Below are positions 42,638 to 50,780 of a stretch of 64,000 nt of DNA, in pieces (position 1 is the stretch's first letter; each line of letters begins with the position of its first letter). Both the position numbers and the translations under genes were made by a program. The DNA is from Knufia peltigerae (lineage: Eukaryota; Ascomycota; Eurotiomycetes; Chaetothyriales; Trichomeriaceae). The stretch covers positions 124,001 to 188,000 of the forward strand of contig JAPDRN010000057.1 of assembly GCA_030247855.1 (NCBI GenBank), read 5' to 3'. The notes under the pieces were generated by a model. That model did not search any database and was not told where the DNA came from. It was given only the letters and a program-made list of their open reading frames with translations.

Positions 42638-43105
42638 ATGAAGCCGACCATTTTGGCGCTGGACCTTGAGGGAACGCTAATTTCCAACGCAATTAGCCAG
42701 ATACCGAGGCCGGGGCTTCACTCCTTCCTTGATGAAGTCAGGGGCCGGTTCGATCAACTGATGATGTTCACAACGGTTCCTGAAGAACGCTTCCGCAGCA
42801 TCGCGCAAGTACTGGTTCTCGAAGGCAGCGTGCCTGAATGGTTTGCGCACTTGCGCTACATCAGTTGGTCGGGAGGAACCAAGGATCTGAGACTTGCTTC
42901 ACCGCACCTGGGTGTTGCCCTTCTACTGGATGACCATGCCCCATACGTGCATCCCGGACAGGAGCATTTGTGGGTTGAGATCCCACTGTTTGGCTCGCCG
43001 TATCCCTCAGACGACGATGGCCTGAACGTCGCGCTTCGGCGGTTGACTGAGTGCATCGTTGATGATCAGTGCAAGCAGTCCGCTTCCAGCGGTGTGAGCT
43101 ACTAG
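42638..43105 (+). CDS. HAD-superfamily (NIF/FCP-like) phosphatase
   Basis: A 155-aa protein. Motif I is LALDLEGTLIS (the second acid is Glu where most members have Asp), motif II is MMFTTVPEERF, and motif IV is ALLLDDHAPYV. A small, cap-less HAD like the FCP1/NIF group. It is followed 2 bases later by a metallophosphoesterase, so the two are co-transcribed. Substrate unknown; the Glu at the general-acid site may alter activity. Confidence 0.65.
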   Translation: MKPTILALDLEGTLISNAISQIPRPGLHSFLDEVRGRFDQLMMFTTVPEERFRSIAQVLVLEGSVPEWFAHLRYISWSGGTKDLRLASPHLGVALLLDDHAPYVHPGQEHLWVEIPLFGSPYPSDDDGLNVALRRLTECIVDDQCKQSASSGVSY

Positions 43106-43107
43106 CC

Positions 43108-43926
43108 GTGCGCATTCTGATCCTGTCCGATATCCATGCTGAGGTGTGGCGGGAAGCTCCGAGAGAGGCGCAGTCTCTCCTGAGCGCAACACATCCAGAT
43201 CTGAGCAAAAGCATGCCAGATGTGGTGATACTTGCAGGCGACATTGACGTAGGCGACCGAGCGGTCATATGGGCTGATGAGAACTTCCCCGGCTTGCCGG
43301 TCATCTACGTCCATGGAAATCATGAGGCCTACGGAGACAAGATCGATACGTTAAAGGTCAAGCTAGCCGATTCCTGTGCCGCAACTGGGCACGTCCACTT
43401 CTTGGACAGGAGCGAGCTCGTCATAGGCGGCATCCGCTTCCTGGGTGCGACCCTGTGGACGGATTTTCAGCTGCTAGGAGCAGATAGTGCGGAACAAGCC
43501 ATGCACTGCGCTGCAGCGGAAATGAATGACTACCGGAAGATTAGAATAGCCAAGGCTGGATTCCGAAAGATCAGGCCCTTGGACGCTGCCCTCTGGCATT
43601 CGGAGGATCGACGCTGGCTCCAGGAGCGACTGGAGCAGCCGTTCGACGGCTCCACAATCGTGGTGACACATATGGCGCCATCCCTGCGCTCGGTGCCCGA
43701 GCGGTACAAGGGCCAACTACTTTCAGCGGCCTTTGCGTCTGACTTGGAAGTCTTGGTCCCCAAGGCAAGCGTGTGGGTACACGGCCATGTCCATGACTCG
43801 ATGGACTACATGCTGGGTGAGACAAGAGTGGTCTGCAACCCTATGGGTTACCCCCAAAGGGGCACGGATGGGAAGTGGGTTGTAGAGAACCCCATGTATG
43901 ATCCAAACCTCGTGGTTCAAGTATAG
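43108..43926 (+). CDS. Calcineurin-like metallophosphoesterase
   Basis: GTG start two bases after the HAD stop, 272 aa. Five metal-binding motifs are readable: SDIHAEV, AGDIDVG, VHGNHEAYG, VTHMAPS and GHVHDSM. These make up a complete two-metal phosphoesterase site. With the preceding HAD protein it may process a nucleotide or a nucleic-acid end, but no specific pathway is visible. Confidence 0.8.
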   Translation: MRILILSDIHAEVWREAPREAQSLLSATHPDLSKSMPDVVILAGDIDVGDRAVIWADENFPGLPVIYVHGNHEAYGDKIDTLKVKLADSCAATGHVHFLDRSELVIGGIRFLGATLWTDFQLLGADSAEQAMHCAAAEMNDYRKIRIAKAGFRKIRPLDAALWHSEDRRWLQERLEQPFDGSTIVVTHMAPSLRSVPERYKGQLLSAAFASDLEVLVPKASVWVHGHVHDSMDYMLGETRVVCNPMGYPQRGTDGKWVVENPMYDPNLVVQV

Positions 43927-44099
43927 CGCTGACGCCGGGCCGCTCTTCGAGGGTGTGGCCTTCGCGCTCGACAGAGGTGGCGCCCACGGGGAGGCGATCT
44001 TAAGGGTGTATGTATCTCTACGATTCGAGGTGAGTGCTTAGCCAAGCAGCAGCTGCGAATTCGCGCGGACGTTCAATTGAAGATCGAAAGGAGAAGTTG

Positions 44100-44630
44100 A
44101 TGGGTGGAGACAGCGAAGCGATTGCATCGCGAAACGATGAGCTAATGGAGTTGATGGGCCACACCAAGGGGGAGAGCGATAGAGGGATAACGCTGATCAT
44201 TGCAGCCCATATAGAGGTGTGCCTTCGCCGAGTGCTGCAATCCGTCCTGGTCGACTCCGCCGAGACGAAGAGTCTCTTTGAAGGCCCCTACGCGCCCTTT
44301 GGATCGCTCTCTGGAAAGACTCAGGCTGCTTTTGTAATGGGTCTTATCACTAGGAGTGAGCGCGATCGCATAGATGCGGTCCGCCGCGTTCGAAATGTGT
44401 TTGCTCACCAGGCTAGCGCAAGCTTTGAGCATCCGGACATCGTCAAAGTATGCGGTAAACCTACGGTTGATTCAGGTCGCATGATCATGCGAGATGAATT
44501 TTTGCACACCGCTATCAACGTGACCCTCCCATTGCTCTACCGCGATCTCCAAGTTGCGAAGTGGCGCCGTGAGGAGCTAACTCAGGAGGCAGTCAATGCG
44601 TGGCACAGTTCCACGCCCAGCGCCTCATAA
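44100..44630 (+). CDS. MltR-like (mannitol repressor family) protein
   Basis: A 176-aa, all-helical protein. The stretch DRGITLIIAAHIEVCLRRVLQSVLV...LFEGPYAPFGSLSGKTQAAFVMGLITRSERDRIDAVRRVRNVFAHQ matches the MltR family in order. AGGAGAAG precedes the ATG. No mannitol genes are near, so it is probably one of the many MltR-like proteins of accessory DNA. Family members lack a classical DNA-binding motif. Confidence 0.75.
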   Translation: MGGDSEAIASRNDELMELMGHTKGESDRGITLIIAAHIEVCLRRVLQSVLVDSAETKSLFEGPYAPFGSLSGKTQAAFVMGLITRSERDRIDAVRRVRNVFAHQASASFEHPDIVKVCGKPTVDSGRMIMRDEFLHTAINVTLPLLYRDLQVAKWRREELTQEAVNAWHSSTPSAS

Positions 44631-44766
44631 AGGAGAGTGTACTCAGTTGGCTTGGCCGATCAGGCGAGCTTAACCAGCTTGCACCCTCTTTCCTCGGCAC
44701 CGTTGTGCGTCCCCTTTGGCAAAGCGAAATGGCCCTTGAAACGTCATCGAAACCTCTCTGGCACAC

Positions 44767-45237
44767 ATGGACAGGATCTCGCCTTCACAGCAAGCCTTGG
44801 TTGATGCCTCTGCCGAGCGCGAGAAGTTGGCGGCGCGGTACCTAGGCATTGCCGAAGTGAGCACCCTGCTCGGCCGCCAGTCCAGAGCTGGCCGCGACTA
44901 CGTCAGTCAGATGCGCCGCGAAGGCAAGCTGCTGGCGGTGTATGTAACCCACCCGCGGGCAAGCTACCGCTATCCGGACTGGCAGTTCTGCTCCGATGGC
45001 CAGCCCGTCGGGCAATTGGGGCATATCTTGAAGATACTGAGGGACTTCGGGCCTTTTGAGCGCGAGCCCGACGGTCTGCGTAGGACGACCGGATGGGGTG
45101 AGCTTGAGTGGTTCTTGTCCCCACATGCACTTCTTGACGGGGCAACGCCGGCAGCCTCGCTGGCAACCGACCCCCTTCGCGTTGTCCTTGCTGCCCGGGT
45201 CGAGTTTGAGAGCGAACTCTTGCAGGATGGCTGCTAG
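44767..45237 (+). CDS. Hypothetical protein with MbcA/ParS-like C-terminus
   Basis: A 156-aa protein. The N-terminal half looks like a winged or helical DNA-binding region (GIAEVSTLLGRQSRAGRDYVSQMRREGKLLAVYV...YRYPDWQF). The C-terminal part (GELEWFLSPHALLDGATPAASLATDPLRVVLAARVE) resembles the toxin-binding domain of Xre/MbcA/ParS antitoxins. No RES toxin follows. Assignment is moderate. Confidence 0.5.
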   Translation: MDRISPSQQALVDASAEREKLAARYLGIAEVSTLLGRQSRAGRDYVSQMRREGKLLAVYVTHPRASYRYPDWQFCSDGQPVGQLGHILKILRDFGPFEREPDGLRRTTGWGELEWFLSPHALLDGATPAASLATDPLRVVLAARVEFESELLQDGC

Positions 45238-45285
45238 TCTGATCCCCACCTGCTTTGCAGCCCTGTTATCGCCGCCCCCACGACA

Positions 45286-45417
45286 GTGCCCTCACACTCT
45301 CCGCGTGACCGCTAGCGCGAATTTCTCATGTCAGGTTCGTTCTCGAGCTAACACCCAAGCCACGGCCTGGCAATATGTGGACTGCTCCATTTTCTCACCT
45401 TCGCAGTGTGAGGGCAC
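45286..45417. repeat. 13-base inverted repeats flanking about 106 bases
   Basis: GTGCCCTCACACT (45286-45298) and AGTGTGAGGGCAC (45405-45417) are perfectly complementary. The enclosed DNA is not obviously coding, and no target duplication is visible. Could be a tiny non-autonomous element or paired regulator sites. The rest of the gene-free stretch 45238-45660 shows nothing recognisable. Confidence 0.55.
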
Positions 45418-45660
45418 ATACGGAGCGATGCTGGCACTTGTGATCACGGGGTTTGCTTGGCAGAGTAAATGCCATGGTGCCTATGGCACTCTCAGCAAAG
45501 ACTGTCTCAGCCAATGGGATCCAAAGGGCATGTGATCCGTTGAACATGTAGGTGAGAGAGTGTCTCCAGATGAGCCGCGAATTTTTCGCTAGTGGCTAAT
45601 TTGTCGGCACGCAAAACTAGTTCCATTCACGCCTGAAGATTTAGGTATTTCGAGGGTTCA

Positions 45661-46794
45661 ATGAGCTGGAATTCAAAGCTTCAGGAATGGGGTTCCCTCC
45701 TGGTCCATCGGTATGCACGCCGTCGGCACCCTAGTAGGTACCTGATATGGGCTGGCGCGACGATCGTCGTCGCGACCTTGGCTGGAGGCTGGACGTTTGG
45801 TGTTCGCGGCTCCGCTGGCGCTTTTCACTTGGCTGGCTTTGCAACAACTAGCGATGGTCTGCCGAAGCACTGGTTGATAGCAGTGCTCCTCGTAGGATTG
45901 GCACTGGTCCTGCTGGGTGCCGGAGTATCCATTTTCGACTGGAGATCATCCACAAAGGCAGCGCAGCGCAGCGCTGTCGTCGTAGTGGAGCTGAGAGGGC
46001 TTATCGATACATCGGACAAGCCGCTTCTGGCATCTGTACCTCGGGCCATCATTGGGCAGAGACTTGATGCATTAATTGATGTTCGGGTCCTGACTGCAGC
46101 CGGCGCGATTGAGGAGGCTGTGCGACGAGTTACAGGAGTGCCGGATCTCGTTAGACGCTTACGCGGTTCTCGAGGTTTGTCCGATGTGCAAGTTGTGGTT
46201 GGAGGAGTGCTGCAAGTTCCACTTTTGTTTCTAGCAGGCGTATTGCTCGACGATGAAGGTCGTGTGGTGCCGTTCGACTGGAATCGGGTTGCGGAAGCGT
46301 GGATGCCGCTCGACCAGGCGGATGATGGTGAGCGCTTTTCAATGTCGGGAATGGATGCGCTTCCGGATGGTTCGTCGCATGCAGTACTTGCCATATCTGC
46401 GTCCTACCGCACCGATGCCCATGCCATCAAAGAAACTTTTGGAGACGCGCCTGTCGTTTCACTGTCGCTTGCAAATCCATTGCCCGATACGCTCTGGTCG
46501 GGTGCAAAGCAGGAGGCACTGGCCTCCCAGTTTACGGCTACGGTTGCGGCGCTTGGAAATAGGGGCATCCGACGCGTCTCATTGGTCCTAGCCGCATCGA
46601 GTACTCTCGCGCTTCGCATAGGGCGCGCATACGACCGCAGGAACATGCCGGAGATCGCGTGTTTCCAGTATGAGCGCATGTCCAAGCCTGGATACCCGTG
46701 GTCAGTCCTGATCGGACCAAGTAATGTCGAGGTGATCTCTTCAGAGTCTGATATGCGGGCTGCATGTGGTTTTGGCCACAACCCCACGGCCTAG
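45661..46794 (+). CDS. Two-TM SAVED-domain protein (CBASS-type effector, orphan)
   Basis: A 377-aa protein. Membrane helices lie near residues 27-47 and 69-91. The rest is a SAVED-like domain: AVVVVELRGLIDTSD, HAVLAISASYRTD, VVSLSLANPLPD, then GIRRVSLVLAASSTLALRIGRAY and MPEIACFQYER, which parallels the end of the Cap5 SAVED domain. TM-SAVED proteins serve as membrane-disrupting CBASS effectors activated by cyclic nucleotides. No CD-NTase is adjacent; the only one in the window is in the cap5 operon 18 kb away. GAGGG precedes the ATG. Confidence 0.7.
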   Translation: MSWNSKLQEWGSLLVHRYARRRHPSRYLIWAGATIVVATLAGGWTFGVRGSAGAFHLAGFATTSDGLPKHWLIAVLLVGLALVLLGAGVSIFDWRSSTKAAQRSAVVVVELRGLIDTSDKPLLASVPRAIIGQRLDALIDVRVLTAAGAIEEAVRRVTGVPDLVRRLRGSRGLSDVQVVVGGVLQVPLLFLAGVLLDDEGRVVPFDWNRVAEAWMPLDQADDGERFSMSGMDALPDGSSHAVLAISASYRTDAHAIKETFGDAPVVSLSLANPLPDTLWSGAKQEALASQFTATVAALGNRGIRRVSLVLAASSTLALRIGRAYDRRNMPEIACFQYERMSKPGYPWSVLIGPSNVEVISSESDMRAACGFGHNPTA

Positions 46795-46889
46795 ACGCAG
46801 CCTGGTCCCTTTCGATGCCTAAGAGCTCTCGGGTACAAGGCGGCTAGGCTCGAGTGCGCTGCTGTCATCGCCAAGTTTGATCTCCATGC

Positions 46890-47666
46890 CTACTGACTCA
46901 CGGGGGAGGGCGGTGCCAGCCAGTAGTCATCTCCAATTCTCAGAACACTGCTCAGCGCTACATCGATCATCAAGGGCCGTCGCCACGTGACATCAGGCAG
47001 GAAGCTGAAGTCCGATCTGGACAGTGCACCCACAGCTTCTCTTTGGTGCAACCAACGTGCCCTCTTCCGCATCTCCCGAGCAAGCACTTGTAGAGTGGCG
47101 TCTTCACTTCCGCCTGTGCTCAAGTAGTGGCTTGCGGCTCCCTTCATGGACGACCAGATCACGTAGCGCTTGCGACCAAGACTGAGTTGAGCCCACTCAT
47201 CGTCTTGGCAGTTCAGAATTTCATCTACTAGTCGAGTCCCGATCCGGTGTCTGCGTAACAGTGATGTCAGATAGGCGGCCGCTTCACGATCTGCCAGCTG
47301 CCGCCATACCCAGAGCTTTTCCTCAGGTGCGAGCGCCGGATCCCAAGCGGAGAGCATCAGAGAAAGTGCGGCATACAGGTCGCTGGGCAAAGCCCAGTCC
47401 TTCTGATATGCCCAGCTGACCGGTTCATACAGAGAACGCTTGGTGGACAGGCTGTCCTGGCCAGCGGGCGCGACGACACCCGCACTCCTTAGGAAGGTCA
47501 GCAGTTGGTGCGTGATTGATGGATCTGCAGAGACCGGAGCGCTGACCGTGGTCGACCGCTCCAAGGCGCACCAAGCACAGGTGTAGAAAGGGCCAAGCGA
47601 CACGACAAGTGAGTCGAGCTCGGGCCACGAAGGAAGGAGGGTCTGTTGGCTACGGCCACAGATCAC
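46890..47666 (-). CDS. Unrecognised island-end protein, about 258 aa
   Basis: GTG start at 47666. The N-terminus has VICGRSQQTLLPSWPELDSL and CAWCALERS; the middle is helical with many Trp (WVWRQLADREAAAYLTSLLRRHRIGTRL); the C-terminus is RRPLMIDVALSSVLRIGDDYWLAPP. No membrane segment. It is divergent from the XRE gene at 47787 and lies close to the right island end, opposite the recombinase operon. A role in island maintenance is only a guess from position. Confidence 0.5.
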   Translation of the reverse strand: MICGRSQQTLLPSWPELDSLVVSLGPFYTCAWCALERSTTVSAPVSADPSITHQLLTFLRSAGVVAPAGQDSLSTKRSLYEPVSWAYQKDWALPSDLYAALSLMLSAWDPALAPEEKLWVWRQLADREAAAYLTSLLRRHRIGTRLVDEILNCQDDEWAQLSLGRKRYVIWSSMKGAASHYLSTGGSEDATLQVLAREMRKRARWLHQREAVGALSRSDFSFLPDVTWRRPLMIDVALSSVLRIGDDYWLAPPSPVSQ

Positions 47667-47786
47667 TCGATCCCCGGCAAATTCACCAGCCCCGATGCTA
47701 ACAAGGCGGTGTGATGTCGTCTACATGATTTTCATGTATCGAAGCCCTCAGCCATAGATTGCCTTCCGCTCCCTGAGGCGGACCGG

Positions 47787-48056
47787 ATGGCTACGAAGAC
47801 GATCTATCAGAACGAGTACCTCCGCTTGATCGGCAAGCTTCGTGACCGTCGGGAGGGCCTGGGAATCAGTCAGACCCAGCTTGCTGCCCATCTCGGCTGG
47901 CCCCAGCAGCGCATCTCCTCAATTGAGTCGGGGTCCCGTCGCTTGGATGTCCTGGAGTTCTGCCTACTAGCATCTGCCCTGGGCGTACCGCCGGCCGAGG
48001 TATCTGACTTGATCTCCAAGGCGGTGAAGGCCGTAAGGGTTACAAGGATCAAGTAG
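47787..48056 (+). CDS. XRE-family HTH regulator, 89 aa
   Basis: The HTH is LRDRREGLGISQTQLAAHLGWPQQRISSIESGSRRLDVLEFCLLASALGV near residues 17-66, a Cro/C1 fold. It is small and stand-alone, with a GAGG ribosome site. As the last gene before the right island end it may regulate its divergent neighbour or the excision operon. The 274 bases from here to the junction hold no gene. Confidence 0.75.
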   Translation: MATKTIYQNEYLRLIGKLRDRREGLGISQTQLAAHLGWPQQRISSIESGSRRLDVLEFCLLASALGVPPAEVSDLISKAVKAVRVTRIK

Positions 48057-48318
48057 GCATAATTTAAAGCAGTGTTCCTGTTTCATGCTTAAGTTGTTGA
48101 TTTGCATGATTTAAATAAGATTTTCATTGTTTTTGGTACGGGACGGTTCAGAAAGCGTGGCGCGTTGGAGGCGGACTCCAGGGGGCCAACAACCAGACAG
48201 TAGGTGTGCAGGCCTATCTGGCGAAGTTTGAAATGGATCCCAAGCTGCGCCGATTAGTGTTTCGCCTAGGCTCTTGATGTCGCGACGCTGTGTCACGTCA
48301 GGTGTAGCAAGCAGCAAC

Positions 48319-48334
48319 TTCATGTCATAGGTAC
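48319..48334 (-). repeat. Right terminal inverted repeat of the island
   Basis: On the minus strand reads GTACCTATGACATGAA from 48334, against GTACCTGTGACATGAC at the left end. A related TGACGTGACA (minus strand) lies at 48291-48300. The junction cuts comM after NPCPC. Confidence 0.75.
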
Positions 48335-49376
48335 AGGGACAGGGGTTCATCGCCGCCACCAGTTGGAAGCGGGCGGGGTAGACCACGCTGCGCGCCGCGC
48401 GCGAGATGCGGATGTGGCCGGACTCCAGTGGCTCGCGCAGGGTTTCCAGCGCACTGCGGTTCCACTCCGGCAGTTCATCCAGGAACAGCACGCCGTGATG
48501 CGCCAGCGAGATCTCGCCGGGGCAGGGCGGATTACCGCCCCCCACCAACGCCGCCGCGCTCGCGCTGTGGTGCGGCGCCCGGAACGGCCGCTGTCGCCAG
48601 TGCTTCGGGTCCAGTCCTTCGCCGCTGACCGAAGTGATGGCCGCCAACTGCAGAGCATCGATCTCTTCGCTATCCGGCAGCAGGCTTGGCAGGCGCGAGG
48701 CGAGCAGTGTCTTGCCGCAGCCGGGGCTGCCGATCAGCAGCAGATGATGGCCACCGGCGGCGGCCACTTCCAACGCGCGGCGTGCGAGCGCCTGCCCGCG
48801 CACGTCGGCAAGATCCGGAAGTGGCAACGGTGTGGTGTTCACGCGTTCTACCTGCGGCAGCAAGCGTGGATTGCCCAGCCCGGCGCAGCATTCCAGCAGG
48901 GTACGCGCCACGCGCACATCCGCGTGCTGGGCCAGCGCGGCCTCGGCAGCGTTGCCCGGCGGCACAATCAGGATGCGCCCAGCTTCGGCTGCAGCAATCG
49001 CGGCGGGCAGCGCGCCGGAAACCGGGCGCAGCTCGCCGGTCAGGCCCAGCTCGCCGAGGAACTCATACTGCAGCAGCGACTGCGGATCGACCTGGCCGCT
49101 GGCAGCGAGGATGCCAAGGGCAATCGCGAGGTCATAACGTCCGCCTTCCTTCGGCAGGTCGGCCGGCGCCAGGTTGAGGGTGATGCGCCGCTGCGGGAAG
49201 TCGAAGCGGGCGCAGAGCAGGGCGGCACGCACACGCTCGCGCGACTCGCGCACGCTGGTCTCGGCCAGGCCGACAATCTGGGTGACGGGTAGGCCACCGG
49301 AGAGATGCACCTCGATCCGCACCAGCGGGGCATCGACCCCGGCGCGGGCACGGCTGTGGACCAGCGCCAGGCTCAT
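48335..49376 (-). pseudogene. comM: comM, N-terminal part (split by the island)
   Basis: Starts at ATG 49376 (MSLALVHSRARAG). It contains the ChlI-like N-terminal domain, Walker A LLIGSPGCGKTLL near residue 215, Walker B-like LFLDELPEW, and runs to AAMNPCPC where the island begins. The frame then continues for about 70 residues of island DNA to a stop at 48111. The missing remainder is at 16403-16870. If translated, this would be a ComM truncated after the ATPase sensor region and is unlikely to work. Confidence 0.92.
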
Positions 49377-49505
49377 GTGTGGTTTCCTGCGGAGGGGCGC
49401 TTGATGGTGCGGCGGCGACGTGCCGATCACCATCGGAATACTTCGGCAGGGCATATAGGATTTGTCCGGCCAGCCACTACGTGTGGTTCAGTCGTCGGGA
49501 CGACG

Positions 49506-49856
49506 TCAGATATGGCGTTCGGCAGACCTCATCAACTCAACAATGTGGTCGAGGAAGGAGATCGGAAGGTTGCGCGATGCCGTCAACATGCGGGCTTCCA
49601 TTTGCAGGCGCATTCCTTCCGGCTTCCCACCATCGGCGATGGTGTCACCCGAAATCAGCCAAGATTCGCTCACGCACGTGACCCTGCTCAGCGCATGCAG
49701 GTGGTCGATAGACGGCACGAAGCCTAGTTCGCGCTCCCAGTGGCCCACCGTCGCCCGATTCACGTTCAGGGCTTTGGCGAGATCGGTTTGAGATAGCCCG
49801 TTGCTGATACGCGCAACGCGGATCCGGGCTGACAGTGAATCAGTGCGGAACTCCAT
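49506..49856 (-). CDS. XRE-family HTH regulator, 116 aa
   Basis: The ATG at 49856 follows GGGGAG on the minus strand. The HTH is RIRVARISNGLSQTDLAKALNVNRATVGHWERELGFVPSIDHLHALSRV near residues 10-60, with a helical C-terminal tail. It lies between comM and the putative RiPP operon and is transcribed away from the latter. It is a candidate regulator of that operon. Confidence 0.8.
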   Translation of the reverse strand: MEFRTDSLSARIRVARISNGLSQTDLAKALNVNRATVGHWERELGFVPSIDHLHALSRVTCVSESWLISGDTIADGGKPEGMRLQMEARMLTASRNLPISFLDHIVELMRSAERHI

Positions 49857-50301
49857 GAATACTCCCCTTCCTAGGCTGCCTTGCACAGGACATGCGGGGA
49901 AGTGTGTGAGTGCCAATACAGATCGTCAATTCTGTAGCAGGTCTACTATGTCGGTTCTCGCACGAATCTCTTCTTGAATTCGCTGAGAACGCTGCTTCTG
50001 ACACGTGGCGATATGGGTGAACGTCGCGCCATCCCTATCTTTGGCCAAGACGTTAGCGACAGTGACGTCCTTTCAGGGCCAGCACACAAGTGCAAATGCA
50101 AGCACTCAACCCGTGATGGTTGCCCTCTGGACGTAGTGAAAGCTGGGGCGCAACCGCCCAAGCCCGGCGGAAGCTGTGCGCGGCACAGCAGCGAGGTTGC
50201 AGCTGGATACCGGCGGGCCGTTGAATCAAGTTGAGCCACAACGCTGATCACGTTCGCAGCTCAGAAGATCAAATGCCCACCATTACATGGAGTAAAGAAA
50301 A
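49857..50301. other. Region upstream of the putative RiPP operon
   Basis: Divergent promoter region between the XRE regulator (49856, minus) and the precursor gene (50302, plus). No convincing gene. It should contain the operon promoter and any regulator sites; no palindrome stood out. Confidence 0.4.
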
Positions 50302-50610
50302 ATGACCCAACGCACTGCTGTGAAGACTCTCTCGTCCCTCACGCTGATCATTGCGGGTGTCGCGGCCGCAGGTTCGGCTTCTGCTGCTGCATCGAACGGA
50401 ACTTTCGCCAATGATATTGCGGCGTCGACGTCCATCCAGGCGGATATGCAGTCCCTGAGCATTAGTGAGTTCACAGACGAAAAATCTGCGCTTATCGCAG
50501 ATGGGCACCATCACTCCGATTCTATCGGGTCGCATCACCATCACGACACGGCGAGCAAGCAGGTGGCATTTGCTTCGCGCAGTTCCGCCGATTCCCGATT
50601 CGACGTCTGA
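50302..50610 (+). CDS. Putative RiPP precursor: His-rich, signal-peptide-bearing peptide, 102 aa
   Basis: Residues 1-28 form a Sec-type signal peptide (MTQRTAVKTL start, hydrophobic run, cleavage after SASA). Residues ~29-65 could be a leader (SLSISEFTDEKSALIAD). Then comes a striking His-rich stretch, DGHHHSDSIGSHHHHD (near 67-82), and a tail rich in Ser and Asp. GGAG precedes the ATG, and a hairpin follows the stop. The gene directly precedes a HExxH-type peptide hydroxylase, a methyltransferase and exporter-like permeases, which makes it the likely substrate. Two His clusters separated by an Asp/Ser linker suggest metal binding, before or after modification of Asp or His. Not recognised as a known RiPP class. 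Confidence 0.65.
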   Translation: MTQRTAVKTLSSLTLIIAGVAAAGSASAAASNGTFANDIAASTSIQADMQSLSISEFTDEKSALIADGHHHSDSIGSHHHHDTASKQVAFASRSSADSRFDV

Positions 50611-50616
50611 AGGGAG

Positions 50617-50640
50617 AGGGGCGGGGATCTCTCCGCCCCT
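50617..50640 (+). terminator. Hairpin behind the precursor gene (attenuator-like)
   Basis: AGGGGCGG (50617-50624) pairs perfectly with CCGCCCCT (50633-50640) around an 8-base loop, 7 bases after the stop. No T-run follows, so it probably protects the precursor mRNA or reduces readthrough to the enzyme genes. Confidence 0.65.
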
Positions 50641-50780
50641 TGCACGTAGATCACTGTCATGCAGAGCCTATAGACGCCAGAGGTGGTTTTCGATCTTTGG
50701 CCTCAAGTTGGATTTGAAGGGTGGATAAGAGCGGCCAGGTGCAAGTAGCGAGGACGGCGATGACTGCATGGAGGAGAAAA

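Larger units (their letters stand above)
16875..48330. mobile_element. 31.5-kb genomic island inserted in comM
   Basis: The island is delimited by the two halves of comM and by short terminal inverted repeats. It carries its own recombination operon at the left end (17064-22731) and an XRE regulator plus an unrecognised gene at the right end. The cargo is CBASS, an exonuclease, a Het-C/vWA protein, an IS3 element, a catabolic cassette, phosphatases, a TM-SAVED protein and numerous truncated genes. GC content and codon use are lower and more uneven than in the flanks. comM is a known insertion hotspot (for example the AbaR islands of Acinetobacter), but the recombinase operon here is of another type. 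Confidence 0.85.

Noticed and set aside
45056..45535. A 159-codon frame overlapping the MbcA/ParS-like gene
   Set aside because: It overlaps a better-supported gene in another frame for its first 180 bases and shows no domain. The tail may be chance.
48111..48330. The last ~70 codons of the comM N-terminal frame as part of ComM
   Set aside because: They lie inside the island beyond the junction at NPCPC and have no similarity to ComM.
49974..50234. An 86-codon Cys-containing frame as an additional precursor peptide of the RiPP-like locus
   Set aside because: No ribosome site and no leader-like design, and it lies in the expected promoter region. The gene at 50302 is far better supported.
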